This document shows positions 7,598-15,918 of a DNA stretch of 38,600 nucleotides, piece by piece (position 1 is the stretch's first letter; the number at the start of each line of letters is the position of its first letter). The notes beneath the pieces are model-generated. The model saw only the letters and a program-made list of their open reading frames with translations, did no database searches and was not told where the DNA came from. Where the stretch lies: positions 1 through 38,600 of the forward strand of contig JAITRJ010000001.1 in assembly GCA_031288475.1 (NCBI GenBank), in the 5' to 3' direction. The stretch comes from Helicobacteraceae bacterium (GTDB lineage: Bacteria; Campylobacterota; Campylobacteria; Campylobacterales; SZUA-545). Made by a program: the position numbers and the translations under genes.

Positions 7598-8396
7598 CAG
7601 GATAACGCCTCTGTGGAAAACCCGTCTCCTGCTCTTTGGATATATGGCGGCGGCGATGGTGCTTTGTTCGTCAATAGCGCGGATATTCCTGCCCGTGGAT
7701 TCGGTTGAAACCGCAGACGCAGAACCGTTTAACTTCTTCAGGGCGTACCCTGTCGATCGCGCTTTTGCCCTCAGAAATACGGCGGGTGCCACGCCACCCG
7801 CGATATCGGGTGGCGCTCAGACCGGCGCGGCGACGCTCACGGGACTTACGATCAAGGCAATTTACGCCGAAAAGGACAAAAACGGCTTTATTGTGCTGGA
7901 TGACGGTGGATCGCTTACTTTCGTTTCCGTAGGCGAGTCGATACGCGGTTATACCCTGACGGAGGTGGAGGCGCGCCGCGCTATCTTTTCGCGAGGCGGC
8001 GTCATCTATGAACTGCGGATGGAAGAAAAAGCGCTGGAGATCAAAACAACGCGGACGGGAGATCCGGAAACGCCGCAGAAGAAGCGGGTCGTTACCAGAG
8101 ACGAGATCAAGCGGTATATGGAGGAACCGGCAATGATCTGGAACAATATCGGGATCACGCCGGTAAGCGAGAACGGTAAATTCAAGGAATTTCTTGTAAC
8201 TTTTGTGGCGCCGAACTCCGTTTTCAGCGAACTTGGTTTGAGGGCGGGCGATAAGCTGAAGTCAGTAAACGGCATAGAGCTGGATGGCTACGCCGCCGCT
8301 ATGAAACTTTATAGCGACATTGGTACAATAGGGTTTTTGAGGCTGATAATTGTGCGGAACAACCAGACAAGAGAGCTTAGTTATGAGATTCGCTAG
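7581..8396 (+). CDS. gspC: GspC-like T2SS clamp protein with PDZ domain
   Basis: There is one membrane helix near the N-terminus (LLLFGYMAAAMVLCSSIARI), a Pro/Gly/Ala linker, an HR-type domain (IKAIYAEKDKNGFIVLDDGG, then FVSVGESIRGYTL) and a C-terminal PDZ domain (SVFSELGLRAGDKLKSVNGI). This is the GspC layout: GspC links the inner-membrane platform to the secretin. The ATG at 7581 follows GGAGG by about a dozen bases; an in-frame ATG at 7569 lies on top of that site and is less likely. The 3' end overlaps gspD. An odd alternating inverted repeat sits in the linker-coding DNA at 7782-7814. Confidence 0.78.
   Translation: MNIRFDRITPLWKTRLLLFGYMAAAMVLCSSIARIFLPVDSVETADAEPFNFFRAYPVDRAFALRNTAGATPPAISGGAQTGAATLTGLTIKAIYAEKDKNGFIVLDDGGSLTFVSVGESIRGYTLTEVEARRAIFSRGGVIYELRMEEKALEIKTTRTGDPETPQKKRVVTRDEIKRYMEEPAMIWNNIGITPVSENGKFKEFLVTFVAPNSVFSELGLRAGDKLKSVNGIELDGYAAAMKLYSDIGTIGFLRLIIVRNNQTRELSYEIR
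7782..7814. repeat. alternating inverted repeat inside gspC
   Basis: An 8-bp stem GCCACCCG (7793-7800) and its complement CGGGTGGC (7807-7814) are separated by CGATAT, and a third part-complementary copy (GCGGGTG) precedes them, so the arms can pair in two alternative ways. The repeat encodes part of the Pro/Gly/Ala linker of GspC. It may be a small palindromic element tolerated in a flexible linker. Confidence 0.5.
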
Positions 8397-10197
8397 CCTG
8401 TTTTTGGCGCTGTTTTTAATTCTTTTGCCCGCCGAGGAGACGGTGGAGATCAATTTCAATGATCTGCCAATTGAGGAGTTCCTCAAAATGACCTCCAAAA
8501 TTATGGGCAAAAACCTGTTACTTACACAGCGGGTGCAGGGCAACGTGGATTTTATAAGCTCCAAGCCCGTTTACAAGGAAGAGATTTTGAAGCTGGCGCT
8601 GAGCGTGCTCGCCACGCGGGGGCTGACGCTGGTAGAGGAAGGAAGCTACTACAAACTGGTGCGGCTCGCAGAGGCGGCACAGGAGAATATTCCCGTCGTA
8701 AGCGGGAAAAACGCCGAAGGGGCGCTGATGGTAACACAGACGGTCCGCATAGAGGAAGAAAACGTCGACATTGTTGTCCAGAAAATACGCCACCTTCTCT
8801 CTCCCGCGGCGAAACTTGTTACGATGAGAGAGTCCAACTCTATGGTGGTGTCGGACTACCCCAGCAACATAAACACAATGCGAAAGGTAATTGACGATCT
8901 TATTGATAAACGCGCTTTGACAGTGGAATTTCTGCAGCTTAAATATGTGAAAGCCGCCTCGATCGTCGTCCCGCTCCAGCAGATCGTAAAAGGCGTACTT
9001 AATCCGCGTGTGGTGGATAACGAGGTACAGATATTAAAGGACGACGCGTCCAACTCGATCATCGTTACGGGGCGACCGGAGCACATCCGCCTGATCAGAA
9101 CGATGGTGCGAAGGCTGGACGTGGAGGACAACCAAGCCGCGACCACGGCGGAAGTAATCCTTTTACAGAACTCCGAAGCGGTGTCGCTGGTAAAAATTCT
9201 CGGCGCGATTCTGGATAAGACAACAACTACCGATCCGAAGCTGCGCCCAACGCTGAGCGCCGACGAGGAAATGAACGTGCTGATCGTGGCGGGTATGCCG
9301 GAGGATATCGTCAAAATCTCCGCGCTGGTTCACTCCCTCGACGTTCCACGCCAGCAGGTTTACGTGCAGGCGGCGATCGTTGAGATCAGCGACAATCTGG
9401 CGGATCAGATCGGCTTGACATATGGCGTTGAGGGCGCGTCCGTGGGCGGCAACGGCATATACACAATCGGCGCGCAGCTTACTGGCAGCGTCCCCTCCTC
9501 TATCACCTCCGCAATCCTGAGCCAATTGCAGACAACCGACGCGAACGGCAACATTAAGGTGGAAAGCGCGACGGCGCTGGCTGTCGGCGTGGGGTTGAAT
9601 CTGCTAACCAGTTCCAGCGCCGCCGAGGTGCTCAGTGAACCGTCGGTGCTATGCGTAAACAACAAGGAATCCACCATCTATGTTGGCGAAACAAGATCAA
9701 TCTTAACCAGCGAAACTACTACAACAGCGGGCATTCCCACCAAAAACTACACCCGTCAGGATATTGGCCTGACGCTCAAGGTCAAACCGCGCCTCTCCAC
9801 CAACAACAAAGTCGCCCTTACAATTGAAGCGCAGCTAGAGGGCATCGTGGGCGTTGATGGCAGCGCGCAGCCTACGACTACCAAGCGCAAGGTTACTACA
9901 AGCGCAATCGTGAGCGACGGCGAGCCGGTGATTCTGGGCGGTCTGATCAAAAACGAGGAGATCATTACGGAAACGAAGGTGCCGATCATATCCGCGATCC
10001 CATTCTTTGGACAGCTTTTCAAAAATACGCAGGAGGGCACGAATAAAACCAGTCTTGTGGTGATCGTAACGCCTTATATCGTGGAAAAAAGTGAGGATCT
10101 GGCGGCGCTGAGAAGCAGGCTGGGCAGGCTGGAGGCGCTCCGCCAGCAGTATGCCAAAGAGATTATCAAGGCGGCGGGTGAGCCGAAGCGCGACTGA
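8383..10197 (+). CDS. gspD: GspD secretin, T2SS outer-membrane channel
   Basis: This is an about 604-residue secretin. After a signal-peptide-like start (MRFASLFLALFLILLPAEE) comes an N0 domain (VEINFNDLPIEEFLKMTSKI), then repeated KH-like N domains with ESNSMVVSDYPSNI and DASNSIIVTGRPEHI, and the C-terminal secretin barrel with VYVQAAIVEISDNLADQIGL, SEPSVLCVNNKE and VPIISAIPFFGQLF. I chose ATG 8383 because the longer ORF start at 8350 would add eleven non-hydrophobic residues before the signal sequence. It overlaps gspC by 14 bases and lies just before gspE. It forms the outer-membrane pore for folded exoproteins or, in some Campylobacterota relatives, for DNA uptake. No pilotin gene is seen. 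Confidence 0.93.
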   Translation: MRFASLFLALFLILLPAEETVEINFNDLPIEEFLKMTSKIMGKNLLLTQRVQGNVDFISSKPVYKEEILKLALSVLATRGLTLVEEGSYYKLVRLAEAAQENIPVVSGKNAEGALMVTQTVRIEEENVDIVVQKIRHLLSPAAKLVTMRESNSMVVSDYPSNINTMRKVIDDLIDKRALTVEFLQLKYVKAASIVVPLQQIVKGVLNPRVVDNEVQILKDDASNSIIVTGRPEHIRLIRTMVRRLDVEDNQAATTAEVILLQNSEAVSLVKILGAILDKTTTTDPKLRPTLSADEEMNVLIVAGMPEDIVKISALVHSLDVPRQQVYVQAAIVEISDNLADQIGLTYGVEGASVGGNGIYTIGAQLTGSVPSSITSAILSQLQTTDANGNIKVESATALAVGVGLNLLTSSSAAEVLSEPSVLCVNNKESTIYVGETRSILTSETTTTAGIPTKNYTRQDIGLTLKVKPRLSTNNKVALTIEAQLEGIVGVDGSAQPTTTKRKVTTSAIVSDGEPVILGGLIKNEEIITETKVPIISAIPFFGQLFKNTQEGTNKTSLVVIVTPYIVEKSEDLAALRSRLGRLEALRQQYAKEIIKAAGEPKRD

Positions 10198-11722
10198 ACG
10201 ATTCCCCAGACTGAACGGGGCGAGTCTTGAGCCTGCGTTGTGCGAAGGGATCGACCGCGCCCTCTCTCTGAAGTACTTTGTGCTTTTTGCGGCGGTCAAC
10301 GGGACAACCGCCATCTGCCTTTCAGAGGCGTATCTTGCCGATTCGCTTGGCTTTTTGAGCAAGTACTCCCTTAATCTGCCCATTTATCTGCTCGATCAGG
10401 ATTCGTTCGATCGTCTCTACAACCGTTTTCTGGAGCAACGGACAGATGACGAACTAAGTAAGCTTGGCGGCGCTGACGATCCTATGGCGGAAGTCGCCGA
10501 AGAGGAGGAAGGATTCTCTCTCGCCGAGTTTCTTCGAAACAAAGCCGATCTTCTAAGCAGCGAGGAGTCCGCGCCGATCATACGTTTTGTAAACGCGCTT
10601 TTCTACCAGGCGATCAAAAAAGGAGCAAGCGATATTCACATAGAACCGCACGAACACAAAGGCGAGGTGCGTTTCAGGATCGACGGCGCGCTGGTGCGCT
10701 ATGTTGATCTCGATCTGAGGATTATCAACCTTGTTATCAGCCGTATCAAAGTTATATCAAATCTTGACATCGCCGAAAAACGCAAGACACAGGACGGACG
10801 CACACAAGTCAATATAGCCCGCCGTACGCTGGATATCCGCGTCTCCATGCTGCCCACGTACTACGGTGAGCGCGTAGTGATGCGGATACTGATGGAATCG
10901 GAGACAATTCCGCATCTGAAAGAGCTGGGATTTAACAATGCGCTGATAACCAAGCTGGAAGGGCTGCTTGAACACAGCCATGGCATTATTCTGGTAACAG
11001 GACCCACAGGAAGCGGTAAATCCACCACTCTGCACAGCTTTTTACAGCAGGTCGCCGAACCGCATAAAAATATTATCACGGTTGAAGACCCTGTCGAGTA
11101 TAAGGCGGACAATATCAATCAGGTGCAGGCGCGCGCAGATATCGGCTTTACCTTCGCTTCCGCTCTGCGATCGATACTGAGGCAGGACCCCGACGTGATT
11201 ATGATCGGCGAAATCAGGGACAATGAGACCGCCTCAATTGCCATTCGGGCGGCGCTTACTGGACATTTGGTTTTCTCCACGCTGCACACCAACACGTCTA
11301 CCGGCGCCGTTACGCGCCTTGTCGATATGGGGGTGGAGCGCTTTCTGGTCAGTTCCTCTTTGCTTGGCGTACTGGCGCAGCGGCTTGTACGCAAGTTGTG
11401 TGAGCGGTGCAGAACAGAAGACGAGCTTGCCGAAACATATGAAACCGAGTTCGGTATACGACGGGGCACCAAGATATATAAAGCGGCAGGCTGCCCTGAG
11501 TGCAACCACACAGGCTACAAAGGTCGGCGGGCGATCGGCGAACTGTTTATACCGGATGACGAAACGCTTACTCTTTTTAAGGAGACGATCGAAGAACACG
11601 CGATCAGAGAGCTTGCTGTCCGCAAAGGGATGCGGACGCTTCAGATGCAGCTAAAGGAGTTGGTGATTGCGGGCATAACCAGTATGGACGAAGCGGTAAG
11701 AATAGGGATCAAAAGCGAATAA
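10151..11722 (+). CDS. gspE: GspE type II secretion ATPase
   Basis: This is the hexameric cytoplasmic ATPase that drives pseudopilus assembly. Counting from 10151, Walker A GPTGSGKST is at about residues 284-292. The Asp box follows (NIITVEDPVEYK), then Walker B (DPDVIMIGEIRDNETA), the His box (GHLVFSTLHTNT) and the zinc-binding tetracysteine region (KLCERC, then GCPECNHTGYKG). The N-terminal domain is shorter than in many GspE proteins and holds an acidic stretch (AEVAEEEEGFSLAEFL). The start may instead be the GTG at 10178; both overlap the end of gspD. It is the last gene of the operon here, so GspF and the major pseudopilin must lie elsewhere. Confidence 0.95.
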   Translation: MPKRLSRRRVSRSATERFPRLNGASLEPALCEGIDRALSLKYFVLFAAVNGTTAICLSEAYLADSLGFLSKYSLNLPIYLLDQDSFDRLYNRFLEQRTDDELSKLGGADDPMAEVAEEEEGFSLAEFLRNKADLLSSEESAPIIRFVNALFYQAIKKGASDIHIEPHEHKGEVRFRIDGALVRYVDLDLRIINLVISRIKVISNLDIAEKRKTQDGRTQVNIARRTLDIRVSMLPTYYGERVVMRILMESETIPHLKELGFNNALITKLEGLLEHSHGIILVTGPTGSGKSTTLHSFLQQVAEPHKNIITVEDPVEYKADNINQVQARADIGFTFASALRSILRQDPDVIMIGEIRDNETASIAIRAALTGHLVFSTLHTNTSTGAVTRLVDMGVERFLVSSSLLGVLAQRLVRKLCERCRTEDELAETYETEFGIRRGTKIYKAAGCPECNHTGYKGRRAIGELFIPDDETLTLFKETIEEHAIRELAVRKGMRTLQMQLKELVIAGITSMDEAVRIGIKSE

Positions 11723-11847
11723 CCGCGCGCGCCAGTCTGATCGAAAACGGAAGCGCTTTATTACAAAGACAGAAGCGTCTTAAATCTGCGATTAAGAATA
11801 TAGACCGGACTTTCGTACGCGCTTTTATTGTTTTTTAAGGAAAAATA

Positions 11848-11866
11848 GATAATGATTATCATTGTA
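11848..11866. promoter_or_regulatory. Fur box
   Basis: GATAATGATTATCATTGTA matches the classical 19-bp Fur consensus GATAATGATAATCATTATC over the first 16 positions except the central base. It lies in AT-rich DNA about 110 bases before the DUF2325 gene and after the end of gspE, where a promoter for the downstream genes would be expected. The match is visible directly; iron-dependent repression is an inference. Confidence 0.75.
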
Positions 11867-11925
11867 ATTTTATATCGAAGTTAATTTCGGCTGCGCGTTA
11901 AAATTACGACATTTCAGGAAAGGAT

Positions 11926-11973
11926 ATGGTAACATTCCAATGTTTATTAAATCTATCAAGATTAAGGACTTAA
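11926..11973 (+). CDS. possible 15-residue leader peptide
   Basis: ATG at 11926 is preceded by AGGAAAGG and opens a 15-codon frame (MVTFQCLLNLSRLRT) that stops at TAA, one base before the ATG of the DUF2325 gene. The tight spacing would allow translational coupling. There is no independent evidence that it is translated. Confidence 0.25.
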   Translation: MVTFQCLLNLSRLRT

Positions 11974-11974
11974 A

Positions 11975-12259
11975 ATGTCGGTGTTGGTAATCGGCGGAGA
12001 TCGCGTTGATTGCGTTAAAGAGGTGCTTATCTCCCGCGGCGTTGATCGTGTGATGCACTGGGATATGCGTAAGGCGAGAGACTGTGATCGCAAGCTCCCG
12101 GAGTGCGCGGAGTGCGTTGTAATGATGATCGATTACCTGAGCCACAACGCTATGAACCGCTTCAAAAAAGAAGCGAAAAAGAACGGTGTAAAGGTGATAT
12201 GCTCAAAACGTGGAAAAGCCTCAGTAACCTGCGCGCTTGATGAGGCAGGTTTCTGCTGA
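11975..12259 (+). CDS. DUF2325 family protein
   Basis: This is a 94-residue protein matching the DUF2325 pattern: MSVLVIGGDRVDCVKEVLIS at the start, then VDRVMHWDMRK, CVVMMIDYLSHNAMNRFKK and VKVICSKRGKASVTCAL. The family has no settled function; the small Rossmann-like fold and conserved Asp/His suggest nucleotide or metal binding. Six Cys (three near the C-terminus) and the Fur box upstream hint at a link with metal homeostasis, which is inference. AAGGA lies before the ATG at 11975. A wrecked slyD, encoding a metal-binding prolyl isomerase, follows on the same strand. Confidence 0.8.
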   Translation: MSVLVIGGDRVDCVKEVLISRGVDRVMHWDMRKARDCDRKLPECAECVVMMIDYLSHNAMNRFKKEAKKNGVKVICSKRGKASVTCALDEAGFC

Positions 12260-12295
12260 AATTTGGCATTTAATACAAAGATTTGCTGGCGGCGA

Positions 12296-12762
12296 TTGCG
12301 AAAAAACAGCGTAGTCGGCATTGAATATGAGATAAAGGCGCTTCAAACGGCGCTATTATCAATTCAAGGAAAGACAGAGACGCGCTGGAGTTTCTCTGGA
12401 GGTAGGGCTGAATGAGCCTTATGAGCGGAGATCGCTCGCAGTCTCCAGCAAAAAGCGTATGACGGGCATAACGACAGCGCCGTGAAAAATGTTGATATCG
12501 AATAGGGTACTGAACTGAAAAAGGCGTGATCCTATACGGCGAGAGCAAAGATGGACAGAGCGTTCAGGCGATAGTCAGGAGAATCGACGGAAAGGCGGTC
12601 ATAATCAACTATAATCACCCGCTTGCTGGCAAAAATTTAAGTTTCAACGTTAAGCTTGCAAAGGTACGCGAAGCAATCGAAAGGGAAATCAATTCTGGCG
12701 CACTTGAGCATAAGTGTTGCGACGAGTATTCGTATGACGCAGGTTGCTGCTGCTCGTGCTAA
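12296..12762 (+). pseudogene. slyD: slyD remnant (FKBP-type peptidyl-prolyl isomerase)
   Basis: The SlyD order can be read across several frames. KNSVVGIEYEIKA starts near 12302, KDRDALEFL lies near 12370, LEVGLNE near 12395, GDRSQSP near 12427, and KAYDGHNDSAVKNVDIE near 12452, which runs into an in-frame TAG. After a further shift comes the open C-terminal part from about 12522: VILYGESKDGQSVQAIVRR and IDGKAVIINYNHPLAGKNLS. The last part is unmistakable (VDYNHPLAGK is the SlyD hallmark). The tail ends in a Cys-rich metal-binding-like sequence, KCCDEYSYDAGCCCSC. At least four frameshifts and one stop mean no full product. Only the final 79 codons form a continuous ORF, which lacks most of the isomerase domain. 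Confidence 0.85.
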
Positions 12763-13175
12763 GGCAACTTGTCCTCTCTGATCTGATATATTCTGGCGCT
12801 GCTACCGTTTAAGGTTACGGTTTTTTCCACAATTTCAAAACGAGGCAGCCCATACTCTTCTGCGTTTGGTATCAACTCCCAACTGGATACCCGCTCCTCG
12901 TTGTACAAAACCCACGTGTTGTCCAGATAGTCGATCAGCGCCTCGTTTTCGATCTTGTAGCTACTTTCCAACATCGCAAAGAGTCTCTTTTGAGTGTTTG
13001 AAAACTCTACATTCCCGTGAAAAGCGGCGATGCTTATCGGCGCGACAAGCCGCCGTCGCTCTTTAAGAAGCGTCTCTATTCTGGCGCTTTGTATACCCAT
13101 ATTAAGCGCCGCCACAGCGCCAAGCGTTGCAATGATAACAGCGATCATCACTTCGATCAGCGTGAATGCCCTCAT
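12759..13175 (-). CDS. type II/IV pseudopilin-like protein
   Basis: This 138-residue protein begins with a class III signal, MRAFTLIEVMIAVIIATLGA, which has the Glu at +5 after the FTLIE motif typical of prepilins cleaved by PilD/GspO peptidase. The rest is a small globular domain resembling minor pseudopilins of type II secretion systems. Its start overlaps the stop of tkt (ATGA), so it is co-transcribed with transketolase rather than with the T2SS operon 1 kb away. It would assemble in the pseudopilus tip. Which minor pseudopilin (GspH/I/J/K) it is cannot be told. It ends just beyond the slyD remnant on the opposite strand. Confidence 0.75.
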   Translation of the reverse strand: MRAFTLIEVMIAVIIATLGAVAALNMGIQSARIETLLKERRRLVAPISIAAFHGNVEFSNTQKRLFAMLESSYKIENEALIDYLDNTWVLYNEERVSSWELIPNAEEYGLPRFEIVEKTVTLNGSSARIYQIREDKLP

Positions 13176-15085
13176 AAAAGCGCTTTTACTTTTGCGGTAA
13201 CCGCCTCTGCCGTAAAGCCAAATAGCTCGTAGAGTCGATCCGGAGGAGCGCTCAAGCCAAAACTGTCAATGCCGAGCACGTGATCGGCAAATCTGTACCA
13301 TTCTTGCGCGCGTGCCGCCTCGATCGCGATTTTTGTGGTTTTTGAATCGATGAGCCAGTCGATATACTCCCGCTCTTGTTCGCAAAGAAGATCAAAGCAA
13401 GGCGCGCTTACCACATTTACGCCGATCCCCTCCTCTTTCAGCTTAGCCGCTGCCGCGATCGCTAACGCAACTTCGCTGCCGGTTGCGATCAGGCTTACGC
13501 GCGGGCTGGGATTGCGCACGAGAAGATACGCCCCTTTTGCGATGTCGCCCTCCTCGCAGGAGCGGTCAAGCGCGTCAAGTTTCTGACGACTAAGCACAAA
13601 CCCGCTGGGGGCGTTTAACGTGAGCGCCAGTTTCCAACAAGCGATATTTTCCGCGCCATCCGCAGGGCGAAAGAGATAGAAGCCGGGCAGAGCGCGGAAA
13701 GCGGATATCTGTTCGATCGGCTGATGGGTCGCTCCATCTTCGCCGACACCTATACTGTCGTGTGTCCAGATAAATATGTTTTTGGCTTTCATCAGTGCCG
13801 CCGTGCGTACGGAAGGCTTCAGGTAATCGCTGAACACGAAAAAGGTGGCGTTAAATGGTATAAACGTTCCATAGAGAGCAATTGCATTGCAAATTGCCGC
13901 CATCGCGTGTTCGCGGATTCCAAAGCGTACCCCTCGCCCGCTTATCGCTATTTCCGTTTTGTTGGAGCTTTCAAGATCGGCGCTGCCACCCACAAAGCCT
14001 GGCAGAGCGGCGGCAATAGCGTTCATAATCACGCCGTTGGTGTCCCTTGTGGCGCACGGCAGGCTGTCGAAACTCGGATAATCCACCGCGTCAAAATTGG
14101 GATTAACAAGAGCGCGGAGACTTTCCTTTTGCGCGGGATGTTCGTTTAGCAGCGCGTTCCACTCTCTCTCTGCAATTTCTCCTCTGTCAATCGCGCTTCT
14201 AAACCACACCAAAGCCTCATCCGGTATGTAAAACTGCTCGCCGCTCCAGCCCGCTTTGGCTTTTGACGCGGCAATTTCCGCTTCTCCCAGCGGCGCGCCA
14301 TGCGTTTTGTTGCTTCCCTCCATCGTCGCCGCGCCTTTTGCGATTGTACTGTTTGAAATGATCAGCGTTGGCTTTGAAGCCTTTTTTGCCCGCTCAAATG
14401 CGCTGTTTATTTCGCTGAAGTTATGCCCGCAGATGGGGATTACATCCCAATTTTGCGCTCTGAAACGCGCCGCCACGTCTTCACTGAAGGTGAGATCGAT
14501 AGAACCGTCGATCGTAATACGATTGCTGTCGTACAGCGCGATTAGATTGTTCAGTTTCAAATGTCCGGCAATTGAGGCGCTTTCATAGCTGATCCCTTCC
14601 ATCAAATCGCCATCGCCGCAGAAACACCAGACTTTATGATCGATAATTTTTGCCTCTTTGGTGTTCAGCCTCTCCGCCGCAAGGCGCGAGGCAAGCGCGA
14701 AGCCAACAGCATTCGCAAACCCCTGTCCCAGCGGACCGGTGGTTGCATCGATACCGGGTGTTTGAATAGTTTCGGGATGTCCGGGTGTTTTTGAGCCAAG
14801 CTGCCGGAAGTTTTTCAGATCGTCCAGCGTAAGATCGTAACCTGCAAGATGCAGAAAAGAGTACAATAGGGCGCTGCCGTGTCCGCCAGAAAATATCAGC
14901 CGATCACGATTGAGCCAGCGCGGGTTTTTGGGGTTATGGCTGTAGTGAAAATGAAATACGCTTATTACATCCGCCATTCCCATTGGCATACCAGGATGCC
15001 CGGAGTTTGCCTTTTGCACCATATCGACCGACAAAAAGCGGAGAGTGTTTGACATCTTGGTCAGCAGATTCGCATCAATATCCAT
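13172..15085 (-). CDS. tkt: transketolase
   Basis: Thiamine-diphosphate enzyme of the pentose phosphate pathway that moves two-carbon units between ketoses and aldoses. From the ATG at 15085 the protein is 637 residues, the usual size. Visible motifs are NSGHPGMPMGMADV (His30 region), GGHGSALLYSFLHLAGY, the ThDP-binding CGDGDLMEGISYESASIAGH followed by LIALYDSN, and in the second half GIREHAMAAICNAIAL and THDSIGVGEDGATHQPIEQ. A longer ORF start at 15157 adds residues without family likeness and crosses toward the terminator hairpin, so I rejected it. It is translationally coupled to the pseudopilin gene. A strong hairpin separates it from the peroxiredoxin gene upstream, so it probably has its own promoter. 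Confidence 0.95.
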   Translation of the reverse strand: MDIDANLLTKMSNTLRFLSVDMVQKANSGHPGMPMGMADVISVFHFHYSHNPKNPRWLNRDRLIFSGGHGSALLYSFLHLAGYDLTLDDLKNFRQLGSKTPGHPETIQTPGIDATTGPLGQGFANAVGFALASRLAAERLNTKEAKIIDHKVWCFCGDGDLMEGISYESASIAGHLKLNNLIALYDSNRITIDGSIDLTFSEDVAARFRAQNWDVIPICGHNFSEINSAFERAKKASKPTLIISNSTIAKGAATMEGSNKTHGAPLGEAEIAASKAKAGWSGEQFYIPDEALVWFRSAIDRGEIAEREWNALLNEHPAQKESLRALVNPNFDAVDYPSFDSLPCATRDTNGVIMNAIAAALPGFVGGSADLESSNKTEIAISGRGVRFGIREHAMAAICNAIALYGTFIPFNATFFVFSDYLKPSVRTAALMKAKNIFIWTHDSIGVGEDGATHQPIEQISAFRALPGFYLFRPADGAENIACWKLALTLNAPSGFVLSRQKLDALDRSCEEGDIAKGAYLLVRNPSPRVSLIATGSEVALAIAAAAKLKEEGIGVNVVSAPCFDLLCEQEREYIDWLIDSKTTKIAIEAARAQEWYRFADHVLGIDSFGLSAPPDRLYELFGFTAEAVTAKVKALL

Positions 15086-15140
15086 AAGGCGCTTTCGTGT
15101 AAAGGTGAGGTGAGATTTTATCAGATAAGCCGTTAGGCGG

Positions 15141-15174
15141 AGAAGCCCGCCCGGCAACGGGCGGGTGCTTCAGT
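15141..15174 (-). terminator. hairpin after the peroxiredoxin gene
   Basis: On the minus strand, GCACCCGCCCG / CGGGCGGGC with a TTGC loop forms a GC-rich stem flanked by AAGC/GCTT. It starts just after the peroxiredoxin stop, and the bases that follow are CTCC rather than a clean U tract. It most likely terminates the peroxiredoxin transcript before tkt. Confidence 0.7.
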
Positions 15175-15771
15175 TTACAGTTTCGCGGCGTTTTTCGCCA
15201 GATAGTCGGCGACACCTTTGGGAGTTGCCTTCATGCCTTCTTCGCCTTTGCGCCAGCCAGCGGGGCATACTTCGCCGTATTTGTTTGTGAAAATCACCGC
15301 ATCTACGACGCGCAATGTTTCGTCAATGCTTCTTCCAATCGGAAGGTCGTTGATTGTCGAGTGACGGATCGTGCCATTTTTGTCCAGCACAAAGGTCGCG
15401 CGGAATGCTACGCTGTTCGGATGCTCTACGTCAAAAGCTCTGACGATCGCCTTGCTCACATCAGCGACGATTGGAAATTTGACTTGTCCGATACCTCCAT
15501 CGCTGACCGCCGTATTTTTCCAAGCGAGATGAACATACTCGCTGTCGATAGAAACACCGATCACGGAGAATCCGCGTTCTTTAAACTCATCAAATCTATT
15601 GTTAAACGCGATAATTTCGGACGGGCAGACGAATGTAAAATCCATCGGCCAAAAGAAAAGAACTGCGCCGTCAGATCCGATGTTTTTGTAAAGACTGAAA
15701 TCAACGATCTCGTTATTGCCCAACACCGCTTTTGCGGTAAAGTCGGGCGCCTTAGTTGCAACAAGTGCCAT
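15175..15771 (-). CDS. typical 2-Cys peroxiredoxin (AhpC/TSA family)
   Basis: This is a 198-residue thiol peroxidase that reduces hydrogen peroxide and organic hydroperoxides. The peroxidatic Cys49 lies in DFTFVCPSE and the resolving Cys169 in GEVCPAGW, so it is a typical 2-Cys enzyme. Other family features are APDFTAKAV at the start and FRATFVLDKNGTIRH. The GGAGT ribosome site is just before the ATG at 15771. It appears monocistronic, with a terminator hairpin right after the stop. No ahpF or thioredoxin gene is nearby. In Campylobacterota this protein is often among the most abundant antioxidant enzymes; expression here is not known. Confidence 0.95.
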   Translation of the reverse strand: MALVATKAPDFTAKAVLGNNEIVDFSLYKNIGSDGAVLFFWPMDFTFVCPSEIIAFNNRFDEFKERGFSVIGVSIDSEYVHLAWKNTAVSDGGIGQVKFPIVADVSKAIVRAFDVEHPNSVAFRATFVLDKNGTIRHSTINDLPIGRSIDETLRVVDAVIFTNKYGEVCPAGWRKGEEGMKATPKGVADYLAKNAAKL

Positions 15772-15851
15772 AGTAGTACTCCTTATGATGTTTTACAATA
15801 CTAATTGTAGAGAAAAAATCCTAAATTATAAAAATTCCTAACTGTATTTTT

Positions 15852-15867
15852 TGCTTCACGTGAAACA
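15852..15867. other. parS-like ParB-binding site
   Basis: TGCTTCACGTGAAACA differs from the widely conserved parS sequence TGTTTCACGTGAAACA at one position. It lies between rlmN and the peroxiredoxin gene, about 13 kb from dnaA. Together with the second site 55 bases away it suggests a chromosome-partitioning centre. Confidence 0.7.
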
Positions 15868-15918
15868 TTCACGTTTATCCGTTTCGATTATCCGCAAAGC
15901 GCATTGGGCGGAGATGGA

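Noticed and set aside
15086-15157. Longer transketolase N-terminus
   Set aside because: The added residues are not transketolase-like and run toward the terminator hairpin.
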